Origin: Candidatus Tetragenococcus pullicola
GTDB lineage: Bacteria; Bacillota; Bacilli; Lactobacillales; Enterococcaceae
Assembly: GCA_019115705.1 (NCBI GenBank)
Contig: DXDB01000136.1
Coordinates: forward strand, 1-35,589
Reading direction: 5' to 3'
Length of the DNA: 35,589 bases
Numbering within the stretch: the first letter of the stretch is position 1; every line of letters starts with the position of its first letter. Made by a program: the position numbers and the translations under genes. This document shows positions 28,756-35,589 of the stretch, piece after piece. Under the pieces are notes generated by a model. It had not been told where the DNA came from, did not search any database, and was given only the letters and a program-made list of their open reading frames with translations.

Positions 28756-28810
28756 TTCAAATAACTCCCCCTTTTTCATTTTTAGATAAGAAGCGAGAAA
28801 GGTATTTTTC

Positions 28811-29488
28811 CTATCTCGCTTCGTGTTGTCCATATTTTGTTTGGTCTCTAGTCAAACTCTTTTTTGCGATTGATAATTCAACATCCATATCGTCCAAATC
28901 GTCTGAGACAAAACGCTGGTAATCTTGGCTAATCAATGCGGCCACTTGATCGATGATTTGGATACTTTCTTCCATTTTATCATAAGCTTCGCGAGATTTG
29001 ATCTCATGGGCATTGATTTCAAGATATTTATCCGTTAATTCGACCATATTTGGCAAATGAGTATATAAAAATTGACTGGCTTCATGCATCCGCAAAGGTT
29101 CATTGACCATTTCTTTGAATAAAGCTTTGGAAGCTCGTAAGGTGTCATATTTTAAATCAATGGCTTTTAGTTTAGCATTTTTCTTTACATTGTTTTGTAA
29201 ATGCTCAATTTGTAAGCGAGTTTGATTTAAGGTTTCGCGAAAGATTTCTACTTCGTGTTCGGACAGTCCACGATCCCGATAGTTTTGTTCCCGTTCTCTG
29301 GATAAAGGTGGAATAGCTGCATCATTTTTGATTGTATCTAGGCTACGACCCTTAAAGCCATAAATGATCAATAAGACGCCAGCCAAAAACAAGAAAATCG
29401 CATACCAATCTCCTGTTCCAGAACCAAAAAGAAAACCTCCTAGCCCTAAGATCACGAGAATTCCAATGATCCATTTTAATTTTTTCAT
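28811..29488 (-). CDS. XpaC-like (5-bromo-4-chloroindolyl phosphate hydrolysis) membrane protein
   Basis: Two N-terminal hydrophobic segments then a helical domain. Adjacent to and upstream of telA, the usual partnership. Confidence 0.75.
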   Translation of the reverse strand: MKKLKWIIGILVILGLGGFLFGSGTGDWYAIFLFLAGVLLIIYGFKGRSLDTIKNDAAIPPLSREREQNYRDRGLSEHEVEIFRETLNQTRLQIEHLQNNVKKNAKLKAIDLKYDTLRASKALFKEMVNEPLRMHEASQFLYTHLPNMVELTDKYLEINAHEIKSREAYDKMEESIQIIDQVAALISQDYQRFVSDDLDDMDVELSIAKKSLTRDQTKYGQHEAR

Positions 29489-29685
29489 AGATAGCTTCCT
29501 CCCATATAACCGATTGAATCTTTTTTAACTGTTTACGAATTTATTTTAGCATGTTCATGAAAAGAAAAGAATCAGTCTTGCGGTGGATTTTTATAATTTA
29601 CGAAAAAATTATAATGTAGTTATGATAAACTAGTAGACGAAAGGCTTTAAATCAGGTAAATTAGATAAGAAAGTAGGAGGTAGTC

Positions 29686-30252
29686 ATGTTAGAGTTTGAA
29701 GATTTTGAAGAAAAAACCATCCATCGTCAAGAATTGTACCACGGGAAAATCATCGACGTCGCTTTAGATGATGTGCTATTGCCCAGTGGAGAAACGACCA
29801 AACGGGAATTAGTTTTCCATCCAGGTGGGGTGGGTTTGATTGCATTGACTGATGAAAATAAAATGGTTTTTGTGAAGCAGTTTCGCAAACCTTTAGAACG
29901 AGTGATTTTAGAAATCCCTGCTGGAAAAATAGAAGCTGGAGAAACCGATCCGGCAGCCACTGGTTTACGAGAATTAGAAGAAGAAACAGGCTATCGAGCT
30001 AGCTCTGTGGAACTGATTACGTCCATGTATCTATCCCCAGGTTACGCAAACGAACGCTTGTATCTTTATCAAGCCAAAGGAATTCAAAAAGTAGAACATC
30101 CCCTGGCTCAAGACGAAGATGAAGTAATTGAAGTGTATGAATTAACGTTAGAAGAAGCCAAAGAAGCTATCAAACAAGATGTGATTTGTGACGCAAAATC
30201 TATCTATGCGGTTTTATATTGGGAATTACAAATGGAAAAAGGGAGGATCTGA
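29686..30252 (+). CDS. NUDIX hydrolase, ADP-ribose pyrophosphatase-like
   Basis: Nudix box GKIEAGETDPAATGLRELEEETGY. Confidence 0.93.
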   Translation: MLEFEDFEEKTIHRQELYHGKIIDVALDDVLLPSGETTKRELVFHPGGVGLIALTDENKMVFVKQFRKPLERVILEIPAGKIEAGETDPAATGLRELEEETGYRASSVELITSMYLSPGYANERLYLYQAKGIQKVEHPLAQDEDEVIEVYELTLEEAKEAIKQDVICDAKSIYAVLYWELQMEKGRI

Positions 30253-30253
30253 A

Positions 30254-30550
30254 ATGGCAAAAGGGCCTTTAGTAACACGGTCTGAGTTGCGCAGACATCA
30301 AAAAGCTGAAGAAAAACGATTAGAAAAAGAAGCAGATACTGTTTTAAAACAATCAAAAAAAGAATTTAAAGAAGAAGAAAAGCGGATTGATAGTTTTTAT
30401 CGGAAAGAAGCTAAAAAAAATCAACCCATCACTAAAACTCGTTCAGGCCAAAATCAACGATCACGGCAAATGGATCGCTTTTTAGCCAAATGGATCGTGA
30501 TTGTTCTTTTGCTACTAGTTGCTGTTTTATTGATGGTTTTCTTTTTGTAG
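30254..30550 (+). CDS. Small protein with highly charged N-terminus and C-terminal transmembrane helix
   Basis: MAKGPLVTRSELRRHQKAEEKR...WIVIVLLLLVAVLLMVFFL, with RBS GGGAGG between nudix and mtnN. Confidence 0.8.
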   Translation: MAKGPLVTRSELRRHQKAEEKRLEKEADTVLKQSKKEFKEEEKRIDSFYRKEAKKNQPITKTRSGQNQRSRQMDRFLAKWIVIVLLLLVAVLLMVFFL

Positions 30551-30571
30551 TTCAATGTGAGGAGAATTAGT

Positions 30572-31267
30572 ATGAAAATCGGAATTATTGGTGCCATGCC
30601 ACAAGAAATTAAAATTTTGACTGAAACCCTTCAACAATTAACCACTTGGGAAAAGGCCGGGGCTCTTTTTTATTCTGGCGTTTTAGGAGAACATCAGGTG
30701 ATTGTGGTTGAATCAGGAATCGGAAAGGTATTAGCCGCACTTACCGCAAGTCTTTTGATACAAGAATATGCGGTTGATTGTTTGATCAATACCGGTTCGG
30801 CTGGTGGCATAGGAGAAAATCTAGCGGTAGGCGATGTCGTTATTTCAGAAAAACTAGCCTACCACGATGTTGACGCGACAGGCTTTGGCTATGAGTATGG
30901 TCAAGTTCCTGGGGGCATGCCATTATATTATGAAGCGGATGCGAACTTGATTTATGCCTTTGAAAAAGCGGCTGAACAAACTGGACAAACGGTGAAAAAA
31001 GGATTAATCGTTACCGGCGACTCCTTTATTGATGCCCCTCAAAAAATTAAAACAATCCTCACTCAATTTCCAAAAGCTTTAGCCTGCGAAATGGAAGGAG
31101 CGGCCATTGCTCAAACAGCTTATCAATTTAAAGTTCCTTTTTTAGTGATTCGTGCTATGAGTGATAATGCCAATCATGAGGCTACTGAAAGTTTCGATGA
31201 TTTCATTGATGAAGCTGGCATTCGTTCGGCCAAAATGGTCTTATCTTTTATAGAAAATTATAAATAA
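30572..31267 (+). CDS. mtnN: 5'-methylthioadenosine/S-adenosylhomocysteine nucleosidase
   Basis: MKIGIIGAMPQEI, TGSAGGIGENLAVGDVVIS, CEMEGAAIAQ, RAMSDNA motifs. Confidence 0.96.
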   Translation: MKIGIIGAMPQEIKILTETLQQLTTWEKAGALFYSGVLGEHQVIVVESGIGKVLAALTASLLIQEYAVDCLINTGSAGGIGENLAVGDVVISEKLAYHDVDATGFGYEYGQVPGGMPLYYEADANLIYAFEKAAEQTGQTVKKGLIVTGDSFIDAPQKIKTILTQFPKALACEMEGAAIAQTAYQFKVPFLVIRAMSDNANHEATESFDDFIDEAGIRSAKMVLSFIENYK

Positions 31268-31270
31268 AAA

Positions 31271-31304
31271 AGTCTCGAAGTCGATGGATTTCGAGGCTTT
31301 ATTT
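31271..31304 (+). terminator. Terminator after mtnN
   Basis: GTCTCGAA ... TTCGAGGC then TTTATTT. Confidence 0.75.
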
Positions 31305-31352
31305 AAATAGTATGGATGCAACAGGTCTTCTCAGACAAAGGATAGTTTTATA

Positions 31353-31657
31353 TTCAAGAAAAGCTAAAATTGGCCATGAAAATTGAAATCTCATGTCCAA
31401 AAAGAGCTAATTGGCCAAGGGAACTGAAATCTCATGTCCAAGAAGAGCTAATTGGCCATGAAAACTGGGATCTCATGTCCAAAAACGGCTAATTGGCCAT
31501 GGAAACTGGAATCTCATGTCCAAGAAGAGCTAATTGGCCATGGAAACTGAAATCTCATGTCCAAGAACGGCTAATTGGCCATGGAAACTGTGATCTCATG
31601 TCCAAGAATGGCTACTTGGCCATGAGAACTGGTGATATCTTATGACCAAGAAACGAA
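31353..31657. repeat. Tandem array of 41-bp repeat family B
   Basis: GGCCA at 31372, 31413, 31454, 31495, 31536, 31577 and 31618, exact 41-bp period. Consensus about GGCCATGGAAACTGAAATCTCATGTCCAAGAAGAGCTAATT, with partial units at both ends. Confidence 0.95.
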
Positions 31658-31695
31658 ATAGCAAGCATTCAGTGAATCTTTAAGAAAAATAAAAA

Positions 31696-31723
31696 AGCTC
31701 TTGCATTCTAGAATACAAGAGCT
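31696..31723 (-). terminator. Terminator after pepO
   Basis: AGCTCTTGCATTC TA GAATACAAGAGCT near-perfect palindrome with a T run in the minus direction. Confidence 0.8.
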
Positions 31724-31730
31724 AAAACTA

Positions 31731-33635
31731 TTACCAAATATGCACGCGATCTTCTGGTGCCCGATACATCGGATCATCTTCACCAATCGCATAAGTCGTA
31801 AAGAAATCATCCAAGTTTTGTAACTGAACATTTGCTCGCAGTTTAGCGGGAGCATGGACATCAATAGAAAGCAATAATTGTTGGTATTGTTCTTTGGCTT
31901 TCGTTCGCCAAATCCGTGCCCAATTTGTGAAGAAGGCGTCCAGATCTACATCGTCTTCTTTTTTGGCAGCTTCCAAGGCACAGCTTAGACCTCCAGCATC
32001 AGCAATATTTTCTGAGACAGTAAGTTTGCCATTGACCTTGCTACCAGCAATCGGAAGTCCTTCAAATTCGCTAATCATGTCTTCAGCTAATTTTTCAAAA
32101 TGTGCTAAATCGCCGTCTGTCCACCAATTATTCAAGTTACCATATTCATCAAATTTGGCCCCATTATTATCAAACGCATGGGAAATTTCATGGGCGATTA
32201 CCGCACCGATTCCTCCATAGTTGGCACTAGAAGATTGGTCAAGACTGTAAAAAGGAGCTTGTAAGATAGCGGCTGGAAAGACAATGATATTTAGTGAACC
32301 ACTGTAATAAGCATTTACCATGCAAGCAGGCATTTCCCATTCGTCACGATCGACGGGTTGCTTGAATTTTTTATAATTGGCTTCGATAGCTAAACGAGTA
32401 AAGTGACGGATATTTCCAACTAGTGTTCCGCCTTGTTCGGCTGTTTTTGTTAGATAAGAATCATAAACAGCAGGAATTTTATCTGGATAACCAACATGGA
32501 CTGCAATTTTATTTAATTTCAAAATAGCTTTATCGCGTGTTTCTTCAGTTAACCATTCATTGTGGGACAAGCGATTTTTGTAAACATCGACCATGGTAGA
32601 AACCATATGTTTGACATCTTCTTTTGCAGTTTCTCCAAAATAGGTTTTCCCATAGAAAAGACCGACCACTTGGCTGAAGGCATTTAACGCAAGGTGATAC
32701 GCAGCTTTTTCTTGTGAAGCCGCTTCGTCGATACCGGATAAGTAACGCGAATAAGTTCCACCCATCTGACGCAAATCTTCTGTCAGATATTTTGTATAAG
32801 CCAAGATTGTTTGAATGTACATCCAGCTTTTCATTAAAGGTAGATAATCTTCTGAGACAAATTCATGGAAGGCTTCAAAATAAGCTGGTTCGGTCACGAT
32901 GACTTTTTCAACGGGTAAGGAGACAATCCCGTCCAAAGCTTTTTGAAAATCGAATTGATCCGAATAAGCCAACACATCTTTTATGTCACGAGGATTGTAC
33001 ATCAGGCTGTAATCGGCGCTTTCTTCGGCACTTTTGACATGAGGAGCCAAGGCACGATCGAAAGCTAGGGCTTGTTCAGCGATTGTTTCAGCTTCTGAAC
33101 GAGTATGTCCCATTTTTTTCATGACTTGGACAGCCATATCAAAAAAGACTTGCAACATCGCTTCGGCTTGTTCGTTTTCTCCTTCATAATAGGTTTTGTC
33201 TGGTAAAATCAAAGAAGTCGGGTCTAAATACAAGGCATTTTCACTTGTGTTTTTCATATCCGCATCGACATAAAAATGAAAAGGTAACGGCAAACCTTCT
33301 TTGATCCATTCTGGTAATTGATTGTTTAAATCTTCAAAATTTTCCAAAGAAATGATGCGTGTCAATAAATCTTGAATCGGTTGTGCCCCTTGTTCTTGGC
33401 GACTTTCATAGTCTTGGGCTAATCGATAAAATTCAACAGCATCTTGCATTCGGCCTTCAGGAATTTCCTTGGTACCACTTGCCATTTCTTTAAAGTCACT
33501 CATTAAGAGAGTGTCAATTTCTTCAACTAAATCTTGAAAACCACCCGTCGCAGGCTTGTCACTTGGAATGACGGCTGTTTTCACCCAGTCTCCATTAATT
33601 GCTTCATAAAAATCTTGTTTTTTCAAATCTGTCAT
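31731..33635 (-). CDS. pepO: M13-family metallo-endopeptidase (PepO-like)
   Basis: VIAHEISHAFDNNGA (HExxH), ENIADAGGLSCAL, and the C-terminal region MYRAPEDRVHIW. Confidence 0.93.
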   Translation of the reverse strand: MTDLKKQDFYEAINGDWVKTAVIPSDKPATGGFQDLVEEIDTLLMSDFKEMASGTKEIPEGRMQDAVEFYRLAQDYESRQEQGAQPIQDLLTRIISLENFEDLNNQLPEWIKEGLPLPFHFYVDADMKNTSENALYLDPTSLILPDKTYYEGENEQAEAMLQVFFDMAVQVMKKMGHTRSEAETIAEQALAFDRALAPHVKSAEESADYSLMYNPRDIKDVLAYSDQFDFQKALDGIVSLPVEKVIVTEPAYFEAFHEFVSEDYLPLMKSWMYIQTILAYTKYLTEDLRQMGGTYSRYLSGIDEAASQEKAAYHLALNAFSQVVGLFYGKTYFGETAKEDVKHMVSTMVDVYKNRLSHNEWLTEETRDKAILKLNKIAVHVGYPDKIPAVYDSYLTKTAEQGGTLVGNIRHFTRLAIEANYKKFKQPVDRDEWEMPACMVNAYYSGSLNIIVFPAAILQAPFYSLDQSSSANYGGIGAVIAHEISHAFDNNGAKFDEYGNLNNWWTDGDLAHFEKLAEDMISEFEGLPIAGSKVNGKLTVSENIADAGGLSCALEAAKKEDDVDLDAFFTNWARIWRTKAKEQYQQLLLSIDVHAPAKLRANVQLQNLDDFFTTYAIGEDDPMYRAPEDRVHIW

Positions 33636-33682
33636 TGTTTTCACACTCCATTCAATTTTTAATGATACACCAACCCGTCTTG

Positions 33683-34216
33683 TCAATCAATTTTACTTCG
33701 CCATTCGGACTGTAAAAGGCCGTAATCATAAATGTCATACCATGTTCCCTCATGAAAAAAAGCTTGACGATTAATACCTTCACGAATAAAACCAAGAGAT
33801 TCATAGACATGAATAGCTGGCATATTGTTTGCATTAACGGACAAATTAATTTTGTGTAATCCGAGATGGTCAAAAGCAAAGCGCAATAAACATTGGATAG
33901 CTTCACTACCATAGCCTTTTCCCCGGTTTTCTTTTGCAGGAATGCCAATTCCTAATTCTCCGCGACGGTTTTTAAGTAAAACGTCAGACAAGGAAATAAA
34001 ACCAATAAGGGAATCGTCTGAAATTTTACGAATCGTATAATGAAAGTCTTCATTACTTTCAGAGTTGTCAAACATCTTTTCCCAATCTTTTTTTTGGAAA
34101 GGGTGAAAAACATCATAACTGATGCCTTCAGCAAAAGCTTCGTCCCATTGCCATTTAGTAAATAAATCGCTATCACCCTCGCGAAGTTCTGCCAGATAAA
34201 CTTTCTTTTCTTTCAT
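33683..34216 (-). CDS. GNAT-family N-acetyltransferase (RimJ/RimL-like)
   Basis: GELGIGIPAKENRGKGYGSEAIQCLLRFAFDHLGLHKINLSVNANNMPAIHVYESLGF. Confidence 0.92.
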   Translation of the reverse strand: MKEKKVYLAELREGDSDLFTKWQWDEAFAEGISYDVFHPFQKKDWEKMFDNSESNEDFHYTIRKISDDSLIGFISLSDVLLKNRRGELGIGIPAKENRGKGYGSEAIQCLLRFAFDHLGLHKINLSVNANNMPAIHVYESLGFIREGINRQAFFHEGTWYDIYDYGLLQSEWRSKID

Positions 34217-34342
34217 AAGTATCTCCCTTTTAATAAGTCGCTTTCTCAAATTGTAGCATACGGAAAATAAAAAGGAACAGTAAATTGGAGAAAGTCGTTT
34301 TTGAATGTCTTTTTTTCGCAGAACTATACGACAGATCTATTT

Positions 34343-34374
34343 GACCAAACAAACGAAATCCCATGTCCAAGAAA
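34343..34374. repeat. Degenerate solo copy of 41-bp repeat family B
   Basis: GACCAAACAAACGAAATCCCATGTCCAAGAA: GACCA to GTCCA start spacing is 22, against 23 in the arrays. Confidence 0.6.
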
Positions 34375-34500
34375 AAATTCCAATAACTGAAATAGCCGAT
34401 AAGCTTTTAACTTGAATTTTCTGATAGAACTTAATTAGTTGATTAGAAAACGAACGGTGACCATAAGACGTAAGGTGCAGTTTACCTCACTCGTTATTAG

Positions 34501-34529
34501 TTGACCTTACAACAAATGTTGGTTATATT
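34501..34529 (+). promoter_or_regulatory. Sigma-A promoter of the C39-like gene
   Basis: TTGACC (34501-34506), 17-bp spacer, TATATT (34524-34529). Confidence 0.7.
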
Positions 34530-34560
34530 AAAATTACTAGAAAGGGACGGTGGGTAAAAA

Positions 34561-35106
34561 ATGATAACGAAAAAGGACCGATGGATTGGTATTTCTGAAG
34601 ATCGTTTTAAAAATTATCAAAACTGGACCACACCAAGTGGCTATTTATGTGGTACGCATGCGGCGACCGTTTTATTGGCTTATTATCAAGATTTTATTGA
34701 CGAGTCACTTATTCCTAACTATATCCGTAAGAAAAATAGTCGCCAGTATCAAACGCTTAGTCATTTTTTACAAGCTTTTATTCAGCCATACGATTTCCCG
34801 ACGACTTCTTTTCAAGTCAGCCATGGCTTATCCAAGTATTTTTGTCTAACTAAAAAACCATTAAGAGCGCGTATGACCATGGTTGGTGGTTGGCAACGAG
34901 CAGTAAAACGCATAGATGAAGGAAAGCCGGTCATTGTGGGTGTTTTAAAAATTTTAGGGAGCACTTATGGCAATCATTGGGTCACAGCTTACGCCTATAT
35001 GGAAACGTCAAATGGCCAACGTTACTTAAAAGTTCACGATAATTGGGGGAATTATAATAAAATCATTCCAGCCAAGTGGATCAACGGGACTGTTTCTTTG
35101 CCTTAA
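34561..35106 (+). CDS. C39/papain-like cysteine peptidase-fold protein, no signal peptide
   Basis: SGYLCGTHAATVLLAYYQD (candidate Cys), GNHWVTAYAY (candidate His), HDNWGNY (Asp/Asn). RBS GAAAGGGACGGTGGG. Confidence 0.7.
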   Translation: MITKKDRWIGISEDRFKNYQNWTTPSGYLCGTHAATVLLAYYQDFIDESLIPNYIRKKNSRQYQTLSHFLQAFIQPYDFPTTSFQVSHGLSKYFCLTKKPLRARMTMVGGWQRAVKRIDEGKPVIVGVLKILGSTYGNHWVTAYAYMETSNGQRYLKVHDNWGNYNKIIPAKWINGTVSLP

Positions 35107-35174
35107 TACGAAAAAAAATAAACGAAAGGCAAAAAATGTGCTAAAATAAAGGAAAAGTGAATGGGGAGGCTAAC

Positions 35175-35589
35175 ATGGTTGAGAAAAAAGCACCAATAAA
35201 ATTTTTTAGTTTAAATGGAAATCATCCTTTGGCAGAAAATATTGCACATGCCTTTGGAACAGAATTAGGAAAATGCGGGATCAAAAAATTTAGCGATGGG
35301 GAAATCGCTATTAATATAGAAGAAAGTGTTCGTGGGGTTCATACTTTCTTGATCCAATCAACCAATCAGCCTGTCAATGATTATTACATGGAGTTACTGA
35401 TTATGATCGATGCCATGAAACGAGCAAGCGCTGCGACAGTCAATGTTGTTTTGCCATACTATGCCTATGCTAGACAAGATCGTACTGCACATCCGCATGA
35501 ACCAATCACGGCTAAGTTGATTGCCAATATGCTGCAAGAAGCAGGGGCAACACGTATTTTGACGCTTGATTTACATGCGGTACAAGTTC
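35175..35589 (+). CDS. prs: Ribose-phosphate pyrophosphokinase (N-terminal part, truncated by window edge)
   Basis: [60 protein letters not shown]. Confidence 0.94.
   Translation, partial: MVEKKAPIKFFSLNGNHPLAENIAHAFGTELGKCGIKKFSDGEIAINIEESVRGVHTFLIQSTNQPVNDYYMELLIMIDAMKRASAATVNVVLPYYAYARQDRTAHPHEPITAKLIANMLQEAGATRILTLDLHAVQV

Noticed and set aside
31353-31657. CRISPR array hypothesis for the 41-bp arrays
   Set aside because: There are no unique spacers of uniform size between conserved repeats, the whole 41-bp unit is repeated head-to-tail, and no cas-like genes are present in the window.
35175-35589. prs as something unusual
   Set aside because: Standard PRPP synthetase N-terminus. At most a second paralogue, which cannot be judged from a truncated window.

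Overview
The window looks like a chromosomal segment of a low-GC Lactobacillales genome, probably Enterococcus-like (inferred from protein style, not from any search). Most of it is ordinary core and accessory genes: an Mga-type regulator, prmA, rel, dtd, ogt, ATP-dependent pckA, an AraC regulator, a heterodimeric ABC exporter pair, a phosphohexomutase, an APC permease, telA/xpaC, a NUDIX hydrolase, mtnN, pepO, a GNAT acetyltransferase, a C39/papain-like protein and the start of prs. The left edge carries what appears to be the N-terminus of an IS30-type transposase. Four observations stand out. (1) A reduced Rnf-like operon (RnfC, a RnfD with the covalent-FMN motif SGAT, and one RnfA/RnfE-like membrane protein) has no RnfB or RnfG and lies divergent to a DUF1576-like membrane protein. 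(2) Intergenic tandem repeats occur in two sequence families, both with an exact 41-bp period and the same skeleton GGCCA-N18-GTCCA-N13, at about 7.45-7.69 kb, 24.30-24.47 kb and 31.35-31.66 kb. There is an A-to-B junction inside the first array and degenerate solo copies elsewhere. (3) A strong promoter followed by an intrinsic terminator forms an ~80-nt leader just upstream of rel. (4) An FtsX/MacB-type ABC transporter overlaps a membrane-anchored multi-PASTA protein that has no kinase domain. All assignments are by eye; no homology search or folding program was run.
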